A stretch of DNA of 64,000 bases, from the NCBI GenBank assembly GCA_945882095.1, contig CAMCWF010000003.1, positions 1-64,000 on the forward strand, given 5' to 3'. This stretch comes from Chryseobacterium gleum (GTDB lineage Bacteria > Bacteroidota > Bacteroidia > Flavobacteriales_D > Crocinitomicaceae). The notes under the pieces were generated by a model, which was given only the letters and a program-made list of their open reading frames with translations, was not told the origin of the DNA and did no database searches. Made by a program: the position numbers and the translations under genes. Positions 18,129-26,112 of this stretch are shown in pieces. Positions within the stretch are counted from its first letter, which is position 1. Each line of letters begins with the position of its first letter.

Positions 18129-18500
18129 TTAATTCGGAAGATAAATGGTTTCAACAGACGTGGTGTGAATTCTGCATCTAGAGTACCCGTTCGCAGTTTT
18201 GTTATTATACTTTACGACAATGTCAAAATAACCTGTTGTATTTTCTGCCCCGGAGGTGTTAAAATACTGGTCCATGTCAACGGATGTAAATCCAGAGCTA
18301 TTCGTGAATGTAGTATCTACAAATGGCAAGGTAGCTGGATTGGATTGTTGGTCACCGATTACCACCACTTTAGCGCCACTCATTAATTGATTAGAAGAAG
18401 ACCGTACAAACACTTTAAGGATGGCCGGGTCTTTCGATTTACAAGATCCTAGAACAATGAAACCTAGGATAACAAGACTAATTTTAAATAAATTTTTCAT
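18129..18500 (-). CDS. small lipoprotein with prealbumin-like fold
   Basis: A 123-residue lipoprotein from the ATG at 18500 (MKNLFKISLVILGFIVLGSC; lipobox LGSC). A frame extending to 18587 adds 29 residues that spoil the signal peptide. The body (ILKVFVRSSSNQLMSGAKVVVIGD...FVDTTFTNSSGFTSVDM) aligns with its downstream neighbour in the order of strands and in the DTxFTNxxG motif. It is first gene of a two-gene unit and has a plausible promoter upstream. Function unknown. Confidence 0.72.
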   Translation of the reverse strand: MKNLFKISLVILGFIVLGSCKSKDPAILKVFVRSSSNQLMSGAKVVVIGDQQSNPATLPFVDTTFTNSSGFTSVDMDQYFNTSGAENTTGYFDIVVKYNNKTANGYSRCRIHTTSVETIYLPN

Positions 18501-18515
18501 ACGTGAAATTGCATT

Positions 18516-18547
18516 CAAATGTAATATTTTAATTTTGGACATGCAAC
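18516..18547 (-). promoter_or_regulatory. promoter for the lipoprotein pair
   Basis: On the minus strand TTG (complement of 18544-18546), a 20-base spacer and TACATTTG (18523-18516) fit the Bacteroidota consensus TTG-N17-23-TAnnTTTG. The inferred start near 18510 leaves a leader of about 10 bases. Confidence 0.45.
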
Positions 18548-18678
18548 AATACGACAAAAGCCGCTTAAAGTTGTGCAAAGTTTGCAAGTCTTACAAAAAA
18601 GCAGGCAATTCTTAAAAAACCTTACATTTGCAATGTCCAATTATCATAACCAATTGCTACGTTAAAAAGTTACAATTC

Positions 18679-19695
18679 ATGCAAAAAAGGATTGAAGAGC
18701 TTCAGGTTGAAATCAAGAATTATCCTATAGAAAATAGGGAAGGGTTGGAATTATTTAGAATAAAATACCTAGGTTCTAAGGGAATATTAAAAAGTTTATA
18801 CCAGGAATTTAAGGATGTTACGGCAATAGAAAAACCCGTCGTTGGTAAACTTTTAAAGGAATTGAAATCACAGATAGAAGATCGCTTCGCCGATGAATCG
18901 ATTGCTTTTTCGAGTGTTCAAGCAGAAAAGAGCCAAGAAGATTTCACTCGTCCGGGTGTTCCTTTTAATATTGGCAGTCACCACCCATTGTCTATCGTTC
19001 GCGATGAGATCATCGCCATCTTTGAAAAAATCGGTTTTGGCGTTTCAGAAGGGCCAGAAATTGAAGATGATTGGCATAATTTCTCTGCGTTAAACTTCCC
19101 TGAAAACCATCCAGCCCGAGACATGCAAGACACGTTCTTCATTGCAGGCGAGAAAAAGGGTCTTTCGTTAAGAACCCATACCAGTTCTGTTCAGGTACGT
19201 GTAATGGAATCTACCCCCCCCCCCATACGCACCATTTCCCCGGGAAGGGTTTACAGAAACGAAGCAATTTCTGCCCGGGCACATTGTTTTTTCCATCAGA
19301 TTGAAGGCCTATACATTGACAAGAATGTTTCCTTCTCTGATTTAAAACAAACCCTTGATTATTTTGCAAAGGCCTTGTTTGGTCCCAGCGCGTTGATTCG
19401 CCTTCGTCCTTCCTACTTTCCGTTTACAGAACCAAGTGCTGAAGTCGATGTTTCTTGCAGCCTCTGCAATGCACAAGGATGTAATGTTTGCAAATACACA
19501 GGTTGGCTTGAAATTCTTGGGTGTGGAATGGTCGATCCAAACGTACTGATTGCAAGTGGTATTGACCCCGAGGTTTATTCTGGATTTGCCTTTGGCATGG
19601 GGGTAGAACGAATTACACAATTGAAGTATAAAGTCAATGACTTGCGCTTGTATTCAGAAAATGACCTTCGATTCCTCAGACAATTTCACAATTAA
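18679..19695 (+). CDS. pheS: phenylalanyl-tRNA synthetase alpha subunit
   Basis: A 338-residue PheS, which charges tRNA-Phe together with PheT (not in the window). The ATG at 18679 gives the normal N-terminal coiled coil (MQKRIEELQVEIKNYP); an in-frame TTG upstream at 18628 adds 17 unrelated residues. Class II motifs are present: GPEIEDDWHNFSALNFPENHPARDMQDTF, motif 2 PIRTISPGRVYRNEAISARAHCFFHQIEGL, and motif 3 GFAFGMGVERI. It also has C-x2-C/C-x2-C (CSLCNAQGCNVC). Motif 2 is preceded by an 11-C run at 19214-19224 encoding Thr-Pro-Pro-Pro. A TACATTTG -7-like box lies at 18623-18630. ytxJ follows 3 bases later. Confidence 0.96.
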   Translation: MQKRIEELQVEIKNYPIENREGLELFRIKYLGSKGILKSLYQEFKDVTAIEKPVVGKLLKELKSQIEDRFADESIAFSSVQAEKSQEDFTRPGVPFNIGSHHPLSIVRDEIIAIFEKIGFGVSEGPEIEDDWHNFSALNFPENHPARDMQDTFFIAGEKKGLSLRTHTSSVQVRVMESTPPPIRTISPGRVYRNEAISARAHCFFHQIEGLYIDKNVSFSDLKQTLDYFAKALFGPSALIRLRPSYFPFTEPSAEVDVSCSLCNAQGCNVCKYTGWLEILGCGMVDPNVLIASGIDPEVYSGFAFGMGVERITQLKYKVNDLRLYSENDLRFLRQFHN

Positions 19696-19698
19696 ACC

Positions 19699-20022
19699 AT
19701 GGAATTTTTAACCTATTCTCCGGAAACTTCGCTTGATGATATTCTAGCAGACAGTCATCGAAATCCACAGGTGATTTTCAAGCACTCCACCCGTTGCATT
19801 ATTTCTTCCATGGCATTAAAACGACTTAAACTCAACCAAGAACTGAACGTTACTGTTTGGGTGTTGGATTTACTCAATCACCGAGAGGTTTCGAATTCCC
19901 TTGCGGGTCATTTTGGGATTCCACACCAATCACCACAAATGTTTGTTTTGGTTAAGGGTCAAATGAAGGGTTCCGCTACACATGAAAAAATAGATTGTGA
20001 TTTTATAAAAAACCACCTATGA
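19699..20022 (+). CDS. ytxJ: bacillithiol-system monothiol redox protein YtxJ
   Basis: A 107-residue thioredoxin-fold protein of the YtxJ (DUF2847/BrxC-like) family, linked to de-bacillithiolation. The active site is HSTRCIIS with a single cysteine (Cys33) where Bacillus proteins have TCPIS. GIPHQSPQMFVLVKG is the typical cis-Pro region. It suggests this organism uses bacillithiol as its low-molecular-weight thiol, which is inference. It begins 3 bases after pheS and overlaps the next gene by 4 bases (ATGA). Confidence 0.85.
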   Translation: MEFLTYSPETSLDDILADSHRNPQVIFKHSTRCIISSMALKRLKLNQELNVTVWVLDLLNHREVSNSLAGHFGIPHQSPQMFVLVKGQMKGSATHEKIDCDFIKNHL

Positions 20023-21113
20023 AAAACAAGAGGTCTGTCTTTATTTTGATCATCCTTGGTTTGCTTCTGGTAGCCATCGTTATCCCTTTTTTCACTAAAA
20101 CCGATGCGGAAACTGAGGATGTTGAGCTGACATGTACTTTTTCTTTCAAAGAAAACCTTTCCATATCCTTTGGTCAGAAGGCCGCGTTTGATGTTGCTTG
20201 TAGCGAAAACCAAAAGAAAATTAAACTTTTTTTGGATGATTCATTGATTCAAACCTATACCAACAAGAGAAGGACATTCCACGTAACCCTTGACCCAAAA
20301 CATCTTGAATTGGGGATGCATTCCATAAAACTGGTCGCCGTCAATGCTCAAAATAAAAGTAGCATAGACGAACGCATTGTAATTGTTTTGTCCGACATTG
20401 TACCTAAAGCCTGGAAAACAAACATCCTAAACACATACCCACACAACGATTCCTCATTCACGCAAGGATTGGTGTTTTCAGAGGGAAAGATGTTTGAAGG
20501 GACAGGGGACCCAAACCAAATAGGCGCTTCTTTTTTAGGGGAAGTTGATTTTAAGTCGGGTAAAATCATTCGAAAAACAACCCTTCCTGCTCCTTATTTT
20601 GGAGAAGGTATCGCCATAGTAGGTGAGCGTATTTATCAGTTAACTTGGCAAAACCACACCTGTTTTGTTTACAACAAGTCAGATTTTAAGAACACCCAAA
20701 AATTTGATTATGGTGGCGAAGGTTGGGGTATTTGCTATACAGGGCAGTATTTAGTGGTTTCCGATGGAAGTGAGCGCTTGACTTTTCGCGATCCTTTGAC
20801 TTTTAAGGAATTAAAAAGCATTCAAGTGTACACGAACGAAGGAGCGGTGATGAAATTAAATGAATTAGAGTATGTAGACGGTTTCATTTATGCAAACATT
20901 TGGACCACAAATTTAATTGCGGTGATTGACCCTTTAACAGGGAAGGTTATCGCCTACATTGACGCAACAAATTTGGCAGCTGCAGGAAGGGGTAATGGCG
21001 AGGTGCTCAACGGAATTGCATACAATGACAGGGATAAGAAATTGTACATGACCGGAAAATATTGGTCAAAACTGTTCGAAGTATCGCTCGAAAAGCCTGT
21101 TAAAGCGTTATAA
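20019..21113 (+). CDS. membrane-anchored glutaminyl-peptide cyclotransferase
   Basis: A 364-residue protein with an N-terminal anchor (residues 7-24, FILIILGLLLVAIVIPFF), an Ig-like spacer, then a five-bladed beta-propeller of the bacterial/plant glutamine cyclotransferase family. Family motifs: YPHNDSSFTQGLVF, GLYEGTG-like MFEGTG, YFGEGIAI, YGGEGWGIC, LNELEYVDGFIYANIW and LNGIAY near the end. It would convert N-terminal Gln of exported proteins to pyroglutamate, which fits the many secreted proteins here. Its end overlaps the convergent GH16 gene by 14 bases. Confidence 0.9.
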   Translation: MKNKRSVFILIILGLLLVAIVIPFFTKTDAETEDVELTCTFSFKENLSISFGQKAAFDVACSENQKKIKLFLDDSLIQTYTNKRRTFHVTLDPKHLELGMHSIKLVAVNAQNKSSIDERIVIVLSDIVPKAWKTNILNTYPHNDSSFTQGLVFSEGKMFEGTGDPNQIGASFLGEVDFKSGKIIRKTTLPAPYFGEGIAIVGERIYQLTWQNHTCFVYNKSDFKNTQKFDYGGEGWGICYTGQYLVVSDGSERLTFRDPLTFKELKSIQVYTNEGAVMKLNELEYVDGFIYANIWTTNLIAVIDPLTGKVIAYIDATNLAAAGRGNGEVLNGIAYNDRDKKLYMTGKYWSKLFEVSLEKPVKAL

Positions 21114-22242
21114 AACCAACGGTTTTTTGAATGGTTCCGTTGCTTGCTTTTATCGCATAAGTACCTTTCGGCCAGTGAGACGTATCAATCCACTGTTCCT
21201 CCGAATCCAATTCAAGGCTTAAAAAATGTAATCCATCCTTTAGAATCACCAAACTTTCCTTCGGGTTTTTCTTCCCACGGAACTCAAAATAGTACACTTG
21301 GTTTTCCTTATACACCCAAGACACGAACCTAGAAGGGTTTTTGTCCAACTGTTTTTGGACGTCCCAATCCCCTTTTTCGATGTCCCAAACCCGCATGTAA
21401 TCTACTTCGAATTGTGCTGGATAACGTGTTTTTCTATTTTCCCCAGGGGAAAATGGCCCGTTGTCTTGTGCCATTGAAAAATTAGCGATGAGGTTCATTG
21501 CGGTTTCAAAAGTTGTTTGATGGGTTGCAACGCGTTCGCCGTTCAAGTAAAACGCAACCCCTTGCGGTGTCCACTTTCCCGAAAAAACAACCCACTCACC
21601 AAGCAACTTTGACTTACTTCTAACCCAATGGCCAAAAGGCTTGTCGAACATTCCAAATTGTTTTACCCGGTCACATCGATTTGGGCAGTGGATGTCCACG
21701 TGGTATTGTTTTAGACGCTCTCCCTTTCCCTCCATAAAATCGATTTCCTCATTGGGATTCCCGCCATACAGCCAAAACGCTGGCCAATAACCTTGTCCTT
21801 CAGGCATTTTACATTTGCACTCAAAATACCCAAAGCGAAACTTTTCTTTGCTCCATATCGCGGAGGTTAACCGTTGCATTTGAATTTTTCCTTGTTTCAT
21901 TTCAACATTGTGTTTTCGCAACTTGGCCGTATCAATCATCCAATCAGGAAAGGTAAACCATTGCGAAGTCGTGTCTAAAGAGAGTACAACGTTTCCGTTT
22001 TTAACCTTACACATATCAGGAGAGGTGTAGGTTCTCGCATCCAATGACAACCCGCCCCAAGGATAATAGCCAAACCACAATTCTTCATTCAACTTTGGGG
22101 ATGTAAAATCTTCAATTAATTTAGGTTCATAGACAAAAATCTCTTCTTTGGTAAATTCTAATAATGTTTGAGGTGCTTGGCTGTATGTGTTCCAAAAACT
22201 AAAAACAGTAAAAAGTAGTAAGAATGGGTTATCTCTTCGCAT
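21100..22242 (-). CDS. secreted glycoside hydrolase family 16 protein
   Basis: A 380-residue protein from the ATG at 22242 (MRRDNPFLLLFTVFSFWNTYSQA signal); a TTG six codons upstream (22260) is less likely. The GH16 catalytic motif is E166-I-D-F-M-E171 in NPNEEIDFMEG, preceded by FGYFECKCKMPEGQGYWPAFWLYG. GH16 enzymes cleave beta-1,3/1,4 glucans, agars, carrageenans or similar; which one cannot be told. The sequence DYMRVW closes the jelly-roll. The C-terminal roughly 90 residues form a small beta-domain (RFVSWVYKENQVYYFEFRGKK...). No polysaccharide-utilisation genes are adjacent. Confidence 0.9.
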   Translation of the reverse strand: MRRDNPFLLLFTVFSFWNTYSQAPQTLLEFTKEEIFVYEPKLIEDFTSPKLNEELWFGYYPWGGLSLDARTYTSPDMCKVKNGNVVLSLDTTSQWFTFPDWMIDTAKLRKHNVEMKQGKIQMQRLTSAIWSKEKFRFGYFECKCKMPEGQGYWPAFWLYGGNPNEEIDFMEGKGERLKQYHVDIHCPNRCDRVKQFGMFDKPFGHWVRSKSKLLGEWVVFSGKWTPQGVAFYLNGERVATHQTTFETAMNLIANFSMAQDNGPFSPGENRKTRYPAQFEVDYMRVWDIEKGDWDVQKQLDKNPSRFVSWVYKENQVYYFEFRGKKNPKESLVILKDGLHFLSLELDSEEQWIDTSHWPKGTYAIKASNGTIQKTVGFITL

Positions 22243-22309
22243 GGCAGAATGTATTAACAATCAAAATTAGCATTCCTCGTTTGATTGCTATGCTTAATTT
22301 CGCTAAATA

Positions 22310-25300
22310 ATGTTCAAACGTCTCCTAACCATACTAATGATTTGGGTCATTCCGATTGGGTGGGGACAAGGTACATTAAACAAAACGCTTACCATTTCCT
22401 ACACAACTGAAACAACCCAACTTGACAGTCTGTCTATTATTCCGGGAAGTATTGTTTGTATTGTACACCGAGATACTTTATCGGAACTTGATTACACTGT
22501 TGATTACATTCAAAAATCGATTCGCATACTTCGGCCATTCAAAGACAGTATTATTGTTTTCTATGACATTTTAAATTTCGATTTTACGCCACAACTTTCA
22601 AAGTACGATTCTACATTTCTTTTTTCATCTGGAATGAAAGAGGACTGGAAATATCAAATTTCGAATCAAGGAAACACCATCAATGATTTTTTTGGTGGAA
22701 ATGACCTGTCTAAAAAAGGAAGTTTATCGAGGGGTGTAACGTTTGGAAATCAACAAAACCTGGGTATAAATTCTACATTAAACCTGGAGCTTTCTGGGAA
22801 ACTTTCAGAAAACTTGAATGTATTGGCTTCGATCTCCGATGCAAATGTTCCAATACAACCTGAAGGTAATACGCAAAAACTGCAATCTTTTGACCAAGTT
22901 TTTATTCAGTTATACAACGAAAACCTCAAGTTTACAGGCGGTGACTTTTGGATTCAACGTCCAGCGGGTTATTTTTTGAATTATAAAAAAAGGGGGCAAG
23001 GATTTACCTCAACCTATTCATTTAAAACAGCCCAGGAAGGAAAATTGAATCTTCAGACCAGCTTGGGATTGTCCAAGGGTAAATTTAACCGCCAAATCAT
23101 TCAGGGCGTTGAAAACAATCAAGGTCCTTATCGATTAAAAGGCGCTGAAAACGAACCTTTTATTGTAATTCTTGCCGGAACAGAAAAAGTTTTTGTCGAC
23201 GGTAAAATGCTCGTTCGAGGTCAAGAATTTGACTATGTCATTGATTACAACACGGCTGAAGTTGTATTCACAAGTAGGTTCTTAATCACAAAGGACACAA
23301 GAATCGCCATAGAATTTCAATATTCTGACCAAACCTATACGCGGTCGCTCATTCAACAAAGTGTTCAGTACACCCGCAAAAAAGGGAGTGCTTGGATCAA
23401 TTACTACCACGAGCAAGACATCAAAAGCCAACCCTTGCAAATCTCCTTAGACGAATCGGATAAGTTGCTTCTCCGAAACATCGGTGACAGCATTCAAAAC
23501 GCAACAATAAATAGCATTGATTCTGTGGGGTTCTTTGAGAATCAAAACCTTTATAAAATGATTGATTCCTTGGGTTACGATTCGGTTTTGGTTTTTTCAG
23601 TAAACCAAGACTCAGCGTTTTACCGCACAACGTTTCAATGGGTGGGGCCACAAAAGGGAGACTATGTTTATGAGAAAAACACAGCTTATGGAAAAATTTA
23701 CCGTTGGATTGCGCCTGTTTCCGGTGTTTCTCAGGGAGATTACTTACCGGTTCAAACCCTCATAACCCCAAAACGAAAAAGATTAATAACTGCGGGTGTT
23801 TCTCGCGATTTGGGTAAGAAGTGGAAAATAGAGAGTGAATTCGGCTTTTCTGAAAACAACAGCAACTTGTTCTCAAAGTTGGATTTAAAAAATGATTGGT
23901 CTTGGTCAAACCACACAAAACTTAGTCACGAAGACAGTGTTGGACAGAAAGGATGGGTTTCAACGTCGGGCTTAGAAGTAGAATTTCTCGATGCCAACTT
24001 TACGTTTATTGAACCCTATCGAAAAGTAGAGTTTGATCGAGATTGGAACGTAAGGAATTTTCAATACAAAGGTCCGCAACGATTTGTTGAGTTGGCAAAT
24101 CAATTTAAAAACAAAAAAGCAGGCATGATACAATGGAGCGTTCAAAACTATGGCATCGGTAACGAATTCAATGGCACGCGTATTTATTCAGAGGGAAACT
24201 TAAAAAACAAAACCATTCAATCCAAATGGGACGCGAGTGTTTTAGGAACCCAAGGAACAGGACAATCAGTATTTATACGTCACCGCTTAGACCTTTCCTA
24301 TAAACTCAAACCTTTTTTAATTGGGATAAAAGACGACCAAGAGTATAACCAACGAAACGCGTCCGGAACCACCCTCACAAATGTTCCCTATGCCTTTTAT
24401 GATGTTCAGTTTTACATTCAATCGCACGATACCTCAACACGGTCTTTGAGATTGTTTTATCGGGAACGGTGGGACTGGAAGCCCAGTGGAAATGTCTTTA
24501 AAGCCGCCGCGAGGGGGCAAACAATGGGAGGGGAATGGCACTTGAAAAAGTGGAAAGCTCAAACCTTGGGTTGCGTGGTTGGTTTTCGCAGCCTTACCCC
24601 TTTAGACACTACATTGCTAAACATTAAGCCGGACCAATCCTTGATCGGGCGAGTGGAATACAGTTTTCGCATTTGGAAGGGGGCACTTACTTGGGATACC
24701 TATTATGAGATTGGATCTGGGTTGGAGCAGAAAAGAACCTTTATCTATTTGGAAGTAAACGCGGGACAAGGAGTCTATACTTGGATTGATTACAATGGAG
24801 ATGGAATAAAGGATTTAAATGAATTTGAAATTTCCGGTTTCATAGACCAAGCAAATTACATTCGCATATTCACACCAAGCAGTGACTACCAAAAAACGTT
24901 CTCCAACGAATACAATCAAAGTGTTTTTTGGCGCCCAGAATTGATTTGGAGCAAGAAAACAGGTGCGTTGCATTTTCTTTCTCGTTTTTCCAATCAAATG
25001 CGACTGCGTTCAAACCGAAAAATCGGATCGTGGAACAGCGGGTCGTTATTCAACCCCTTGCGAACTGAAATCGATAACACCCTCTTAATTTCGTCGGCTT
25101 TTTTATTTAGGAACACGCTTTTTTTCAACCGAACCTCGGCTGTATTTAATGGGCAATATGTTTACAGTTTTTCCGCAAACAAGGCTTTGCTAGCGAGTGG
25201 TTTTGATGGTAAACAATTTCTTTTTCATGAACTCTCTTTACACTGGAATGTTAAACCTACTTTTTCAATTAAAATCGAAGGGCAACAGGGGGAAAAACAC

Positions 25301-25741
25301 GCAAATGTTGATTATACAACAGGTAGAAATTACCAAATTCAAACCCAACAAATTTTAGGAACGTTTTTATTCCAACCTTCTACGAATTATCGCATCACCT
25401 TGGGCGGTCGTCTGGCGGATAAATCCAATGCACAAATTTTTGGAGGGGAGCAATGTCTTGCCAGGGAAATTACCACGGGAGTAAAATACAATACTACACA
25501 AAAAGGAAGTGTTCAAGCGGATGTGAAATTTATTCAACTTCAATATGAAGGAAATCCTTTTTCTGCGGTGGCCTTTGAAATGCTTGAAGCCTTAAAACCG
25601 GGCACAAATTACACTTGGACCTTACAGTTTCAAAGAAACATTGGTAAAAACTTGCAGATGACCTTACAATATTCAGGACGAAAATCTATGAATTCAAAAA
25701 GTATTCACAACGGAGGCATGGAACTTCGCGCATTTTTTTAA
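22310..25741 (+). CDS. giant predicted outer-membrane beta-barrel protein of unknown function
   Basis: An 1143-residue protein with a signal peptide (ending IPIGWGQ) and a beta-rich body throughout. The N-terminal third has strongly conserved-looking motifs: GSLSRGVTFGNQQNLGINSTLNLELSGKL, ISDANVPIQPEGNTQKLQSFDQVFIQL, GDFWIQRP, ENNQGPYRLKGAENEPFIVILAGTEKVFVDGK, and VIDYNTAEVVFTSRFLITKD. These resemble segments found in SprA and related Bacteroidota outer-membrane proteins. Near residue 830 is a Ca-loop-like DYNGDGIKDLNEFE followed by YIRIFTP. It ends in aromatic MELRAFF, as expected for a BAM substrate. The haemoglobin gene follows after 2 bases. Function unknown. Confidence 0.75.
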   Translation: MFKRLLTILMIWVIPIGWGQGTLNKTLTISYTTETTQLDSLSIIPGSIVCIVHRDTLSELDYTVDYIQKSIRILRPFKDSIIVFYDILNFDFTPQLSKYDSTFLFSSGMKEDWKYQISNQGNTINDFFGGNDLSKKGSLSRGVTFGNQQNLGINSTLNLELSGKLSENLNVLASISDANVPIQPEGNTQKLQSFDQVFIQLYNENLKFTGGDFWIQRPAGYFLNYKKRGQGFTSTYSFKTAQEGKLNLQTSLGLSKGKFNRQIIQGVENNQGPYRLKGAENEPFIVILAGTEKVFVDGKMLVRGQEFDYVIDYNTAEVVFTSRFLITKDTRIAIEFQYSDQTYTRSLIQQSVQYTRKKGSAWINYYHEQDIKSQPLQISLDESDKLLLRNIGDSIQNATINSIDSVGFFENQNLYKMIDSLGYDSVLVFSVNQDSAFYRTTFQWVGPQKGDYVYEKNTAYGKIYRWIAPVSGVSQGDYLPVQTLITPKRKRLITAGVSRDLGKKWKIESEFGFSENNSNLFSKLDLKNDWSWSNHTKLSHEDSVGQKGWVSTSGLEVEFLDANFTFIEPYRKVEFDRDWNVRNFQYKGPQRFVELANQFKNKKAGMIQWSVQNYGIGNEFNGTRIYSEGNLKNKTIQSKWDASVLGTQGTGQSVFIRHRLDLSYKLKPFLIGIKDDQEYNQRNASGTTLTNVPYAFYDVQFYIQSHDTSTRSLRLFYRERWDWKPSGNVFKAAARGQTMGGEWHLKKWKAQTLGCVVGFRSLTPLDTTLLNIKPDQSLIGRVEYSFRIWKGALTWDTYYEIGSGLEQKRTFIYLEVNAGQGVYTWIDYNGDGIKDLNEFEISGFIDQANYIRIFTPSSDYQKTFSNEYNQSVFWRPELIWSKKTGALHFLSRFSNQMRLRSNRKIGSWNSGSLFNPLRTEIDNTLLISSAFLFRNTLFFNRTSAVFNGQYVYSFSANKALLASGFDGKQFLFHELSLHWNVKPTFSIKIEGQQGEKHANVDYTTGRNYQIQTQQILGTFLFQPSTNYRITLGGRLADKSNAQIFGGEQCLAREITTGVKYNTTQKGSVQADVKFIQLQYEGNPFSAVAFEMLEALKPGTNYTWTLQFQRNIGKNLQMTLQYSGRKSMNSKSIHNGGMELRAFF

Positions 25742-25743
25742 CA

Positions 25744-26112
25744 ATGAAAACAGATATAAATACCCCAGCCGACATTTCATTTCTTGTGAATTCTTTCTAC
25801 GAAAAAGTTCAAAAAGACCCATCACTTCGGCCCTTTTTTCAGCATATGGATTGGGAACAACACCTCCCGAAAATGAAACAGTTTTGGCGATTTTTATTGT
25901 TGAACGAGCCCGGGTATACCACCAATGTCACGGAAAAACATGTTGGACTTCCCTTAACACGTGGGCTTTTTAAGGTTTGGATTGCGCTGTTTAACGAAAC
26001 CGTTGATGAAAATTTTGATGGGTTGACCGCCAATTTAGCAAAGGAAAAGGCCAATTTAATTGCATTCGGTATTCAAGCCAAAATGAATTTACTTGAAGAA
26101 GATTCGAATTAA
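25744..26112 (+). CDS. group III truncated haemoglobin
   Basis: A 122-residue globin of the group III truncated family. Family signatures: FYEKVQKDPSLRPFF near the start, WEQHLPKMKQFWRFLLL, proximal-histidine region EKHVGLPLTRGLFKVWIALFNETVDENFDG, and AKEKANLIAFGIQAKM. Such proteins bind haem and oxygen or NO; roles in detoxification are proposed. It starts 2 bases after the large barrel gene, so it is probably cotranscribed with it. Its 3' end overlaps rseP by 24 bases on the opposite strand. Confidence 0.9.
   Translation: MKTDINTPADISFLVNSFYEKVQKDPSLRPFFQHMDWEQHLPKMKQFWRFLLLNEPGYTTNVTEKHVGLPLTRGLFKVWIALFNETVDENFDGLTANLAKEKANLIAFGIQAKMNLLEEDSN

Noticed and set aside
22280-22302. TTTG...TAATTTCG as the promoter of the 22310 gene
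   Set aside because: The spacer is only 11 bases, well below the 17-23 expected, so it is kept only as an occurrence of the octamer.
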